Assembly: GCF_014762685.1 (NCBI RefSeq)
Contig: NZ_JABURM010000005.1
Coordinates: forward strand, 1,674,001-1,738,000
Direction of reading: 5' to 3'
Source: Gracilimonas sp.
GTDB lineage: Bacteria; Bacteroidota; Rhodothermia; Balneolales; Balneolaceae
DNA length: 64,000 nt
The position numbers were made by a program, and so were the translations under genes. Every line of letters begins with the position of its first letter. Position 1 is the first letter of the stretch. The notes beneath the pieces were generated by a model that saw only the letters and a program-made list of their open reading frames with translations, ran no database searches and had not been told where the DNA came from. This document shows positions 8,767 to 17,974 of the stretch, one piece after another.

Positions 8767-10005
8767 ATGCGCAATACCTTCCTTTTAAAAGCGCTTCCTT
8801 TGTTGTTTATTTCTCTGTTTATTTTTGCAGACAGTTTGGCTCAAACCCATCTTCAAAGAGTTTCTAATACAGCACGCAGTGATGGCATGGGGTATGTGAT
8901 ACGTTATCACCTAACCGCACCGGTCGATTCTTTCCAAATCATTCAGCCTGCACAAGACCTGATTCAAATGGTCTTATATGATGAGGATATTGATACTACA
9001 GGTATTATGCTTCCTGAACAAAGTGAAAAGCTTAAGGAAGTGCGATTATATAAATTAGAGTATGGCTATGGCGTTGACATTTACCTCACCAATGACGCTT
9101 ACTACAAGTCAAACGCTTATATTGATAAAAATGGTGCAGACGTTTTAGTTGGCCTTACTGAATCAAACCAGGAAGAACTGGAACGCTATACCCAGCAATT
9201 TTTAGCCAGAAACTGGTATGAGGAGATTGTTTCTGAAGATGCACTGGATGTTTCCCCTCCTGATTCATATAACGGCTTATACAACACCGTAAAAAATAAG
9301 CTTCGATTTGATAAAATTGTTATTGATCCGGGACACGGTGGCTGGGATCCCGGCTCCATTGGATACAAAGGAGTAAAAGAAAAAGAAATTACATTAGACG
9401 TTGCAAAAAAATTAGGGGCGTATATTGAAGAACACCTCCCTGATGTAGAGGTCGTTTATACCCGTACCGATGATTCATACCTTGGTTTAGCTGAATTAGG
9501 GCATTTTGCAAATCTCGCTGAAGCTGATCTATATGTCTCCATTCATTGCAACTCATTTCATAATCAATATGTAAGTGGGGCCGAGGTTTACTTTTTAGGG
9601 CTTTCAAAAAGCAAGGCTTCTCTTGAAGTTATGAAAAGGGAAAACAGTGTTTTCAAAGAAGAAATTGACCAAGAATTAACCGAAGATGATCTTTTAATTT
9701 ATGAACTTGCACACAGCGGTTATATTTCTACAAGCGAAAAAATAGCCTATATGATTGAAGACCAATTTAGATCCCGGGCACAGCGAAAATCCAGAGGCGT
9801 AAAGCAAGCTCCCTTCCAGGTTCTTTTCGAAGCTTCAATGCCTGCCGTTTTGGTAGAATTAGGGTTTATAACCAATCCCGCTGAACAACGATTCTTAACC
9901 AGTGATTATGGGCAAAATATTATGGCTTCTGCTCTTTTCCGGGCCATTCGCGATTACAAAGTTGAATACGAGAAGAAACAAGCGTATAACGTCTCTTCAA
10001 ATTAA
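8767..10005 (+). CDS. N-acetylmuramoyl-L-alanine amidase (Amidase_3, AmiC type)
   Basis: A 412-residue cell-wall hydrolase that cuts the bond between muramic acid and the L-Ala of the stem peptide. The N-terminus is a signal peptide (about residues 1-25, ending ADSLAQ). Residues about 30-130 look like an AMIN-type beta domain. The catalytic domain starts near 180 with IVIDPGHGGWDPG; inferred zinc ligands are H190, E205 and H260 (SIHCNS), and the catalytic glutamate is E364 (VELGFITN). Length and order match the family. It should act in the periplasm during division or wall turnover. It ends 7 bases before uridine kinase and is transcribed divergently from the ATPase operon. Confidence 0.95.
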   Translation: MRNTFLLKALPLLFISLFIFADSLAQTHLQRVSNTARSDGMGYVIRYHLTAPVDSFQIIQPAQDLIQMVLYDEDIDTTGIMLPEQSEKLKEVRLYKLEYGYGVDIYLTNDAYYKSNAYIDKNGADVLVGLTESNQEELERYTQQFLARNWYEEIVSEDALDVSPPDSYNGLYNTVKNKLRFDKIVIDPGHGGWDPGSIGYKGVKEKEITLDVAKKLGAYIEEHLPDVEVVYTRTDDSYLGLAELGHFANLAEADLYVSIHCNSFHNQYVSGAEVYFLGLSKSKASLEVMKRENSVFKEEIDQELTEDDLLIYELAHSGYISTSEKIAYMIEDQFRSRAQRKSRGVKQAPFQVLFEASMPAVLVELGFITNPAEQRFLTSDYGQNIMASALFRAIRDYKVEYEKKQAYNVSSN

Positions 10006-10012
10006 AAAATGA

Positions 10013-10639
10013 ATGTCTAAACCTTTAGTTATAGGGGTCGCGGGAGGAAGCGGCTCCGGAAAAACCACCGTGGTAAATTACATCTGTGAGGAATTTGCCC
10101 AAGATAACATCCTCAGGCTCGAACATGACTCTTATTATCGCGAGCTTAAACACCTCCCCTTCGAAGAACGTGTAAAACAAAACTTTGATCATCCCGCTTC
10201 ACTCGAAACCGAACTCATGATTCGCCATATTCAGGCGTTGATGGAAGGTTACCCCATAGAAGTTCCGGTATATGATTTTGAAGCTCATACCCGCAAAGAA
10301 GAAACAATCACGGCTACTCCTTCCGATGTTATACTGATTGACGGCATCCTTATTTTTTCGGAGCCTGAATTATTAAAGCTCATGGATGTTAAAATTTTTG
10401 TGGATACCGACGATGATGTTCGTCTTCTCCGCCGTTTGCAGCGCGATATTCAAGAAAGGGGCCGTTCGGTGGATGGTGTACTTGCTCAGTACGAAAAATT
10501 CGTGCGTCCCATGCATCTTGAATTTGTAGAACCCAGCAAGCGCTATGCAGACATCATTATTCCCCGCGGCGGTAAAAATAAAGTAGCTTTGGATATGGTT
10601 TCAGCACTTATCCGCGGAAAAATGAATGAGTTTTCATAA
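10013..10639 (+). CDS. udk: Uridine kinase
   Basis: A 208-residue cytosolic kinase that phosphorylates uridine/cytidine to UMP/CMP in pyrimidine salvage. The P-loop is G-G-S-G-S-G-K-T-T (residues 11-19). The substrate region LEHDSYYREL and NFDHPASLET, and the VPVYDFEAHTR strand, are the family signature, followed by the IDGILIFSEPEL segment and the RRLQRDIQERGR lid. Length is standard. It starts 7 bases after the amidase stop, so both may share a transcript although the functions are unrelated. Confidence 0.96.
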   Translation: MSKPLVIGVAGGSGSGKTTVVNYICEEFAQDNILRLEHDSYYRELKHLPFEERVKQNFDHPASLETELMIRHIQALMEGYPIEVPVYDFEAHTRKEETITATPSDVILIDGILIFSEPELLKLMDVKIFVDTDDDVRLLRRLQRDIQERGRSVDGVLAQYEKFVRPMHLEFVEPSKRYADIIIPRGGKNKVALDMVSALIRGKMNEFS

Positions 10640-10761
10640 AACTTATCTTTTTTAACCACATTATAAGAACTGTAAAAGTCTAAGCTTTTTAATTTTTTAT
10701 TTTCTTTTTTGTGACAAAGCCTGCTCTAGCCAAAACTATAACATATCTTAAAGCACAAAAG

Positions 10762-13335
10762 ATGAAAAAAATAACCGCTGCTACTCTCCCTACAGTCTTA
10801 CTTCTGATATTGTTTGTAAATACCCAAGATACAGCATTTGCTCAAAGTCCACCTGATTTAAGAGAGCAATACCTGACACCTCCCGATGAAATTGCTGAAG
10901 AAGTATTAGCTCCCCGGCATCAAAATGTCACATTATATGATCTTGCTCCTTCTCAAGAATATTTTTTAAATACCACACAGAACCGCACCCTGTCACCTCT
11001 TTCCGCTTTTGCAAAACCATATTATAATCTTGGCGGATTGCAGTTTAATCCTGATGCAAACAGAAGTCGGCATTTTACAACAAATACTACCAGCGGTTTA
11101 CAATTAATTGGTGCCCGGGATGGAGAAATCTCAAGTATCCAAACACCGGATAATGCTCAGATTAGCAGTGCTTCGTGGTCACCGGACGGATCAAAAGTAG
11201 CGTATTTTGCTCATTTTGGTAATGAAACACACATATATGTTGCAAATCCTGAAAACGGCCGATCCAGGCAAGTGACACGTCGTCCTGTTTTAGCTACTCT
11301 TAATACCTCCTTTGAATGGTCGGCTGACGGCCAGTATATTTTCACAGTACTTGTTCCCGATGACCGTGGAAACGAGCCTCAAGAATCTGAAACACCGACT
11401 ACACTTCAGGTTAAAATGACCACGGGTAAGGAAAACCGATTGCGCACTTATCCTGACCTTTTAGGCGGAAAGTTCGAAGCTGAGCTTCTGAAGTATCACA
11501 CCACCGGACAATTGACTCGTATTAATGTAGACAATCGCCGCACCCTTGAGATAGGTGAACCGGCTATGATCCGTAATATTGATCCCGATCCTTCCGGAGA
11601 ATATATCATTCTTCAAGAAATGACCGAACCCTTCTCATACATCGTCCCCGTTTACAGCTTTGGCTGGGTTGAGGAGATCTGGGATCTTGACGGAAATAAG
11701 ATGGTCGAACTTCGAAATAGTGAGATCCGTAAAGGTATACAAGACTACGATGAAGTTGAAAATTATGGACGCCGGGATATTAAATGGCGACCTGACGGTG
11801 AGGGTTTAAGTCTTCTTGCAAAAGCCGGTGAAGGTATGAGCCCGACAAGAGATGCCGATAATGACAACCGGGATCCTGATGATGCAGACGATTCCGATTC
11901 TAAAGAAGACGATGAAGAAACGGAAGAGGACAAGAAAATGGATCGGGTGATCCAATGGATGCCTCCTTTCGGTGAAGAGGATATGAACACGATTTATGAA
12001 ACTGAAAAAGAAATGGAGTCAGTAGCCTATTCTCCAGATACTCAAATTTTATTTATTGAAGAATCTTCGAGAAACAAAGAGTTGATTTACGCTGTTTTCC
12101 TTACTGATACTGCAGAGACCTATACCATCATAGATCATAAAGATGATGATTTCTATGAAGATCCCGGAAACCTTATGGATTTTACTGGAGATATGGGTGT
12201 TTCTGTAGTCAGGGTTTCACCGGATCAGAATAGCGTATTCTTATCAGGCACTCAGTATTATGAAGACTATGAGGAAAATGCGCCTCGTCCATTTATCGAC
12301 AGAGTTGATATTCGCTCCGCAGAAAAGGAGCGTATTTTCCAAAGTGCTGAAGATATCTATGAAAATGTAACAGCCGTTTTGGATAATGAGATCACGGAAA
12401 TAGTCGTTTCCCGGGAATCTCCACAGATGCAGCCCGATTCATGGCTAATTAACCTGGAAAATGGCAATGAATCTAAGCTAACCTCAAATGTAGATTATAA
12501 TTCAGCCGTCACTCAGGCTCAGCGAGAACGCTTTAAGGTTAAACGTGCTGATGGTTTTGAATTTTGGGTAGAAGTTACCCTTCCCGCAAATTGGGATGGC
12601 ACACCACTGCCCGGTATTATCTGGCATTACCCATCAGAGTTTGATGATCAGGAAGATTACGATGAACGTCAACGCAGACATAACAAAAATGACTTTCCCA
12701 GAGTCTATCACCGGTCTATAGATATATTGGTTAAAAGAGGATATGCAGTAATTAATTCTGACTGGCCAATTTCAGCAGAAATGGGTGACCCAAATGACGG
12801 ATTCGTTTGGAGCATCGTTCAGAACAGTACCGTTGTTATTGACAGCACCGCAAAACGCGGATACATTGATCGTGACCGAATGGCCATTGGCGGACATAGT
12901 TATGGTGCCTTCGGAACAGCAAACGCCATGATTCATACTTCATTCTTCAAAGCCGGCATTGCCGGAGACGGGAACTACAACCGAACACTCACCCCCCTTG
13001 GGTTTCAGCGTGAACCGAGAGATCTTTGGAGAGGTTTTGACCGTTATGTACAAATGACCCCTATCTTTTGGGCCGACCGAATGGACGGAGCCTTATTAAT
13101 GTATCACGGCGCAGCAGATCAGAATGTAGGCACCTGGCCAATCCACTCCCACCGCATGTTTCATGCCCTGAATGGAATTGGCAAAACAGCTGCTATGTAT
13201 ATGTATCCACATGAAGCGCACGGACCTGCAGCAGAAGAAACATTACTAGACCTTTGGACCCGTTGGGTTCAATGGATGGACCACTACGTTAAAGATAAAG
13301 GAGAGCGCGTTTCAGAAGCTGATCTTGGCAACTAG
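10762..13335 (+). CDS. Secreted S9-family serine peptidase (prolyl oligopeptidase type)
   Basis: The ATG at 10762 is preferred because it gives a clear signal peptide (MKKITAATLPTVLLLILFVN, cleavage near AFAQ); the frame extends back to a GTG at 10711 without adding anything sensible. The mature protein has an N-terminal beta-propeller-like half with WSPDGSKVAYF and WSADGQYIF repeats, an acidic linker near 12,850-11,930 in the gene (Asp/Glu-rich, about residues 365-395), and a C-terminal alpha/beta hydrolase. The inferred triad is S713 (GGHSYGAFG), D786 (GAADQNVG) and H820 (HEAHGP). At 857 residues it is longer than POP and closer to the S9D/glutamyl-peptidase-like group. Acts outside the cytoplasm; substrate unknown. 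Confidence 0.9.
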   Translation: MKKITAATLPTVLLLILFVNTQDTAFAQSPPDLREQYLTPPDEIAEEVLAPRHQNVTLYDLAPSQEYFLNTTQNRTLSPLSAFAKPYYNLGGLQFNPDANRSRHFTTNTTSGLQLIGARDGEISSIQTPDNAQISSASWSPDGSKVAYFAHFGNETHIYVANPENGRSRQVTRRPVLATLNTSFEWSADGQYIFTVLVPDDRGNEPQESETPTTLQVKMTTGKENRLRTYPDLLGGKFEAELLKYHTTGQLTRINVDNRRTLEIGEPAMIRNIDPDPSGEYIILQEMTEPFSYIVPVYSFGWVEEIWDLDGNKMVELRNSEIRKGIQDYDEVENYGRRDIKWRPDGEGLSLLAKAGEGMSPTRDADNDNRDPDDADDSDSKEDDEETEEDKKMDRVIQWMPPFGEEDMNTIYETEKEMESVAYSPDTQILFIEESSRNKELIYAVFLTDTAETYTIIDHKDDDFYEDPGNLMDFTGDMGVSVVRVSPDQNSVFLSGTQYYEDYEENAPRPFIDRVDIRSAEKERIFQSAEDIYENVTAVLDNEITEIVVSRESPQMQPDSWLINLENGNESKLTSNVDYNSAVTQAQRERFKVKRADGFEFWVEVTLPANWDGTPLPGIIWHYPSEFDDQEDYDERQRRHNKNDFPRVYHRSIDILVKRGYAVINSDWPISAEMGDPNDGFVWSIVQNSTVVIDSTAKRGYIDRDRMAIGGHSYGAFGTANAMIHTSFFKAGIAGDGNYNRTLTPLGFQREPRDLWRGFDRYVQMTPIFWADRMDGALLMYHGAADQNVGTWPIHSHRMFHALNGIGKTAAMYMYPHEAHGPAAEETLLDLWTRWVQWMDHYVKDKGERVSEADLGN

Positions 13336-13361
13336 CATTCCATCCGGTCAACATATTTCAC

Positions 13362-13394
13362 AAAAGGGAATGATTTCCGATCATTCCCTTTTTT
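13362..13394. terminator. Bidirectional intrinsic terminator
   Basis: A perfect 13-base-pair stem, AAAAGGGAATGAT (13362-13374) with ATCATTCCCTTTT (13380-13392), closed by a 5-base loop TTCCG. It has A and T runs on either side, so it can end both the S9 peptidase transcript and the convergent coaX transcript, whose stop codon (13393-13395) touches it. Confidence 0.92.
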
Positions 13395-14151
13395 ATGTAT
13401 TGGAAATTTTTTCTTTCAAGCGTTTCATTCCATCAAAAACTAAAAAAGGACGCAATTTACTATCGCGTTCAATCATAGCTTCGATCAACGCTCCGTCGCC
13501 ACCGGTTATAAAAAGATCAAAGGAACCAAATTCATCTTCATATTTTTTGAGTATTCCTTCGATCGCCATTTTATAGAATCCTGCTTGTCCCCATTTAAGA
13601 GAATCAACGGTACTTTTTCCAGGCCAGGTATGTGGAATTTCCATCTCTACATTGGGCAGCGCCGGAGCTTTCTGCGACAGTATCTCTCCAAAACCGGATA
13701 GCCCCGGGGCAATCACTCCGCCGTGATATACATCATCCTGATCCATGAAATCTATGGTAATAGCCGTACCGGCATCAATAACTACCACTGACTCGGTAGT
13801 TTGATTAGTGGCTCCATAACAAGCTAAAAACCTATCGATACCCAAAGTTTCAGGAGTTTCATAATCAAATAATTCACGCGGTATATCACCGACTGTTAAC
13901 TCTCGAACCATAACCTTATTCAGATGCTGGCGAATGGCCTCCTGCACATCCTTACGAACACTTGAGATCACAACCTCAGTAAATGATTCAGGATGAGTAT
14001 TTACCCAATTTATAAGCTCCAGTGCTGAAATGTGCTTTTCAGTATGCAAGGCTTCCCATTTAACACCTTTTTTATATGCACCTTTTATGGAAGAATTCCC
14101 AACATCCAGATACAGGATATTATTTGAAGTTTTGGAATCGATTTTACTCAT
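13393..14151 (-). CDS. coaX: Type III pantothenate kinase
   Basis: A 252-residue ASKHA-fold kinase for the first step of coenzyme A synthesis. The phosphate-1 motif is LYLDVGNSSIKGAY, then TLGIDRFLACYGA, VVVIDAGTAITIDF and the GGVIAPGLSGF loop, all characteristic of CoaX rather than CoaA. The length is usual. It is monocistronic on the minus strand and converges on the S9 peptidase with a shared terminator. Together with panB and coaBC in this window, much of the CoA pathway is represented nearby. Confidence 0.95.
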   Translation of the reverse strand: MSKIDSKTSNNILYLDVGNSSIKGAYKKGVKWEALHTEKHISALELINWVNTHPESFTEVVISSVRKDVQEAIRQHLNKVMVRELTVGDIPRELFDYETPETLGIDRFLACYGATNQTTESVVVIDAGTAITIDFMDQDDVYHGGVIAPGLSGFGEILSQKAPALPNVEMEIPHTWPGKSTVDSLKWGQAGFYKMAIEGILKKYEDEFGSFDLFITGGDGALIEAMIERDSKLRPFLVFDGMKRLKEKISNT

Positions 14152-14203
14152 CTTTTTGTAGTACTTTTACACCAGAAATTTAAAACAAAATACAGCTTTT
14201 ATA

Positions 14204-14923
14204 ATGAATCTTGATTCAAAAATTGCCATCGTAACCGGAGCCAGCAGTGGAATAGGTGCTGAATTTAGCAAAATGCTCGTTGAAAATGGTACCGAAGTGT
14301 ATGGGCTTGCGCGCAGTGAAAACAAACTCAAAGACCTTCAAAAATCATTGGGGGATAAATTTCACCCTGTAAAAATGGATATCTCCAAAGCAGATGATTT
14401 AGAAAAATGGGCAGATAGTACGTTTAGCAGAAACCATAGGCCGGACATCCTTATCAACAATGCCGGAGTAATGTATTCGGCTAATGTGGATGAACTTACT
14501 ATGGATGAATGGCATTCGATGATTAATGTAAACCTGAACGGAATTTTTTACCTCACCCGGCTTATCGTCCCGCTGATGAAAGAAAGCGAACAAACATGCC
14601 ACATCATCAATATAGCATCTATTGCCGGTTTACTGGGCAATCCTACCATTTCCGGGTATAATGCCAGCAAATTTGGCGTTCGAGGTTTCAGCGAGGCACT
14701 GTTTAAAGAACTGCGGTATGATGGCATCAAAGTCACCTGCGTATTTCCGGGCTCTATTGACACTAACTTGTTTCAGAAAATTGACGGCATGGAAAATCAT
14801 CCGAATATGATGAAAACAACCGATATCTCGAGCACGGTAAAGTTCCTCCTTGAGACCGATGATAATTTCCTAATCAATGAGATCACTATGCGGCCGCTTA
14901 ATCCTAAAGACCCAACTTCCTGA
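14204..14923 (+). CDS. Short-chain dehydrogenase/reductase (SDR)
   Basis: A 239-residue classical SDR. The NAD(P)-binding motif is TGASSGIG near residue 12-19, the NNAG structural motif is present, and the catalytic Ser-Tyr-Lys is seen as IASIAG then Y152-N-A-S-K156. It has no signal peptide. The second-strand region (YGLARSENKL) suggests NADP preference through Arg, which is inference. The substrate is not predictable. It is 5 bases upstream of the DUF4296 lipoprotein gene. Confidence 0.92.
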   Translation: MNLDSKIAIVTGASSGIGAEFSKMLVENGTEVYGLARSENKLKDLQKSLGDKFHPVKMDISKADDLEKWADSTFSRNHRPDILINNAGVMYSANVDELTMDEWHSMINVNLNGIFYLTRLIVPLMKESEQTCHIINIASIAGLLGNPTISGYNASKFGVRGFSEALFKELRYDGIKVTCVFPGSIDTNLFQKIDGMENHPNMMKTTDISSTVKFLLETDDNFLINEITMRPLNPKDPTS

Positions 14924-14928
14924 TTTTT

Positions 14929-15399
14929 ATGGTTTCCAAATTCACGAAAAATATCTTTTGTATCGGGTTGGGAACGTTGCTGTCTGCACTGATTTTATCA
15001 GCTTGTGTGGGGCCTGAAGAAATTCCTAAACCCAAAAACCTCATTCCCGAAGATAAATACATCGACTTGATGGTGGAAATACAGCATATCATAACCTATC
15101 GTAATGCTAACGTTGATAGCAGTATTGATGTTGATTCTCTGAAATTAGTTGTATACGAAAATTACGATGTTACCGAAGAACAGTATGCAACTTCTCACCA
15201 ATACTACCAAAGGCACGTAGAACAGCAAGTAAAACGAATAGGTGAGGCATTAGAAAGATTACAAGCTGAAGAAAAATACATTCAGGCACATATTGATTCG
15301 GCCATAGAGGCTAATGCCCTGCAAGATTCCCTTATGCAGGCTGATACTACCTTAGATAAACAGCAAGAATTAAACCCAAAATCAATAGAAAAAAACTAA
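14929..15399 (+). CDS. DUF4296 lipoprotein
   Basis: A 156-residue exported protein. The signal ends in LILSAC (Cys26), a plausible lipobox. The mature part has the DUF4296 pattern: IPKPKNLIPEDKYIDLMVEI, a helix, then a variable insert, VVYENYDVTEEQYATSHQYY and a long amphipathic helix. Families of this type are common in Bacteroidota-like genomes; function is unknown. It is co-directional with the SDR gene with 5 bases between them. The C-terminus is a Gln/Lys-rich tail. Confidence 0.85.
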   Translation: MVSKFTKNIFCIGLGTLLSALILSACVGPEEIPKPKNLIPEDKYIDLMVEIQHIITYRNANVDSSIDVDSLKLVVYENYDVTEEQYATSHQYYQRHVEQQVKRIGEALERLQAEEKYIQAHIDSAIEANALQDSLMQADTTLDKQQELNPKSIEKN

Positions 15400-15423
15400 G
15401 GTTTTAGTTCTTTTTTATTAAGA

Positions 15424-17352
15424 TCACAACAAGCAATAAAATCCGGGTTTGGCAGGATTAGTAGTAACTCTCTCTTCCTTGATTAGGTATTGAATAGCTT
15501 GTATAACTTTTGCTTTGCTTTGACCGGTAATTTGGGAGAGATCATACACAGAATTTTCTTCTTTTTTCAAGATTTCATAGATATCTCCAATTTCTTCTGA
15601 CGTTGGTTTGGATTCCTTATCTGAATCAGACTTCAAACAATTATCACAATGGCCGCAGGGTTTGGCTTTTGTATCTCCAAAATAATTAAGAAGATATACC
15701 TCACGACAAGTCTCAGTCAATACATAACCATGCATTTGCTCTAGTTTGCGAAAGAGATTGTTTCGATGAGACTCCACTTCTTTTTTTGTCAAAGATAATT
15801 TTCGGGATCTGGCCTCCAAAACCTTCACCATGTTTCGCTGTTTATGCATTTCAAAAACCAGAATCTGATCATTCTGCATCAACACGTTTAAGGCTTTTAC
15901 CAGAGCGTTTCTGAACAATCCAAGCTTTTCCAAAACATATTCCTCATCCAACTGTACCATATCGCGGAATGCCAGTGCTCCAAACATGCGCTCCAGCTTG
16001 TCTACAAATTCCGCTTTTTCATCATTATTGCATTTCTCTCTAAACCCCTTAAGTGCCTGGGAACTCAATGTAAACTGAACACTTACAGCTGGTTTTACTT
16101 CCTCTTGCATAGCGATAATATCAAATTGATCCAGAAGACGCATTGCAGCCCGGGCTTTCCCGTATGTAAGCTGTCCCCTTTTCTTGATTTGCTCGATATC
16201 AAAAGGACGCGACTCCTCCATTTGCGACCCTACAGCCAATTGAAAGCTATCGCATAAAACCTGGTATGCATGATTCAGTTCATCCAGTTTAGGATAGCTT
16301 TGATCCAGACGGTCGTCAGCTTTTGTATAGTCAGATTCCCGATATAACAAAATGGGAAAGCTTTCCTTTCCATCTCTTCCGGCGCGGCCGGCTTCCTGGT
16401 AATAAGCTTCCAGTGAATATGGCATTTCTTCATGAATTACATATCTGCAATCAGGCTTGTCGATGCCCATACCAAATGCATTAGTAGCTGCTACCAATGG
16501 AGTTTCACCTGAAATCCATCGTTCCTGAATCGCTTTTCTTTTTTCTGATTCCACCCCTGCATGATAGGCCTCAGTCTTGATGCCCAATTTCGTAAATCGT
16601 GCTGCCAGGTTTTCACAGTTCCTTCGCGTTCCACCATAAATCAATCCATCCCCTTTTTTTGCTCCCCTTTTAACAGAATCTTCCAGCTTTTTCTTTTTCT
16701 TGGGTGACTTTACCACCCACCATTTCAGATTGGGGCGAGAAAACCCTCTGGAAATCACATTAGGGATTTCAAAACCCAGTGATTCTACAATATCTTTTTG
16801 AACCTCCGGAGTTGCCGTAGCCGTGAGTGCAACCCAACGGGTTGTCTCCGCAATACTTTCCAAGGATGTCCGGATTTCACGATAAGACGGACGAAAGTCA
16901 TGGCCCCATTCGCTGATACAGTGAGCTTCATCAATAGCAACAAGGTCAATATTCAGGCTTGGCAGCTCTGCCTCCCAAAGGGGAGTCTTAAGCCGTTCAG
17001 GAGCACAATACAAAAGTTTGTACATCCCGTTTCTTGCATTCACTAAGCGCTGCTCTACCTCATAAGACGGAATGGTACTATTGATAAAAGTGGCTGAAAT
17101 CCCTTTGGACTTTAACTGTTGCACCTGATCTTGCATAAGTGCAACCAAAGGTGAAACTACCAACGTCAAACCATCAAAAACTGTAGCCGGAACCTGGTAG
17201 CAGAGTGATTTGCCTCCACCCGTAGGAAATAATACCAGTGTATTTTTTCCTTCAAAAACAGATTTAATGACTTCTTCCTGACCTGCACGAAATCCGTCAA
17301 ATCCCCAAAATTTTTTTAGATTGGCTTCTGCTTCTTGAAAATAATCTTGCAA
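15424..17352 (-). CDS. recQ: RecQ-type ATP-dependent DNA helicase
   Basis: A 642-residue 3'-5' helicase in recombination repair. Motif I is FPTGGGKSL with G45-G-G-K-S49, motif II is D141-E-A-H144 (IDEAHCISEWGHDFRPSYR, split: IDEAHC, SEWGHDFRP), motif VI is EAGRAGRDG. A RecQ zinc-binding site follows (CREVYLL then CGHCDNC), and the winged-helix region comes after. The C-terminus (EEIGDIYEILKKEENSVYDL, a short HTH-like segment) replaces a canonical HRDC domain. Length fits RecQ without a full HRDC. It converges on the DUF4296 gene with a 24-base gap. Confidence 0.95.
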   Translation of the reverse strand: MQDYFQEAEANLKKFWGFDGFRAGQEEVIKSVFEGKNTLVLFPTGGGKSLCYQVPATVFDGLTLVVSPLVALMQDQVQQLKSKGISATFINSTIPSYEVEQRLVNARNGMYKLLYCAPERLKTPLWEAELPSLNIDLVAIDEAHCISEWGHDFRPSYREIRTSLESIAETTRWVALTATATPEVQKDIVESLGFEIPNVISRGFSRPNLKWWVVKSPKKKKKLEDSVKRGAKKGDGLIYGGTRRNCENLAARFTKLGIKTEAYHAGVESEKRKAIQERWISGETPLVAATNAFGMGIDKPDCRYVIHEEMPYSLEAYYQEAGRAGRDGKESFPILLYRESDYTKADDRLDQSYPKLDELNHAYQVLCDSFQLAVGSQMEESRPFDIEQIKKRGQLTYGKARAAMRLLDQFDIIAMQEEVKPAVSVQFTLSSQALKGFREKCNNDEKAEFVDKLERMFGALAFRDMVQLDEEYVLEKLGLFRNALVKALNVLMQNDQILVFEMHKQRNMVKVLEARSRKLSLTKKEVESHRNNLFRKLEQMHGYVLTETCREVYLLNYFGDTKAKPCGHCDNCLKSDSDKESKPTSEEIGDIYEILKKEENSVYDLSQITGQSKAKVIQAIQYLIKEERVTTNPAKPGFYCLL

Positions 17353-17492
17353 ACTAAACCTCTGAATTTATGCTCATCAACAATCTAGAATATACAGAGT
17401 ATGTACTTCAGGAAATAATAAAGTAAAAGTGTATTGAAATTTTTATATAATAAAATAAACTTTCTCATTATTTTCTTTCAAAATAATTTGTC

Positions 17493-17967
17493 ATGAAAAA
17501 AAATTCTACTTTTCTGCCTCCTTTCTTTATGTATTACGGCACTCGGATGTACCCAAAATGATATTATAAAATCGGACTACACTATCAAGTCAGGTTCTTC
17601 TTTTGGAATGTGTGTAGAAAACTGCTATCAAGAACTTTCCATGAATGAACATCAGGCCGTGTTGAGAATTGCTGACCGTATTAATGATGATTCGGAGGTA
17701 CATGCTAAACGTTCTGTGGACAATGAGGAATGGAATCAAATACTCAACCAATTCGATAAAGAAGCCTTCCGTGCTCTTCCAAAAGTGATTGGCTGCCCTG
17801 ATTGCGCAGACGATGGTGCAGAATGGGTAGAAGTTCAAACTCCTGATTTAGTCAAAAAAGTGACGTTCGAATATAGAAATCCACCGGCCGCAATAGAAGA
17901 CTTGGTTAACACCTTAAGAGAAAAACGCGAAGCTCTTTTTACTCCGGAGGATAGCTCATCAAACTAA
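17493..17967 (+). CDS. Small lipoprotein with an apparent frameshift in an A8 run
   Basis: The only sensible start is ATG at 17493, but the following eight As (17496-17503) put it out of frame with the rest. Read with seven As the product starts MKKILLFCLLSLCITALGC, a textbook lipoprotein signal, and continues without a stop to 17967, giving 157 residues. In the actual frame the first codon before this reading frame is TGA at 17494, so no other upstream start exists; a truncated start at ATG 17608 would lack the signal. The mature part has Cys-rich features (FGMCVENCYQEL, GCPDCADD) and is unrecognised. It may be an assembly error, a recent loss or a slippage-switched gene. Confidence 0.6.
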
Positions 17968-17974
17968 ATTATAA

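Noticed and set aside
10711-10761. GTG start 17 codons earlier for the S9 peptidase
   Set aside because: The segment lacks a signal feature, whereas ATG at 10762 gives a clear signal peptide.
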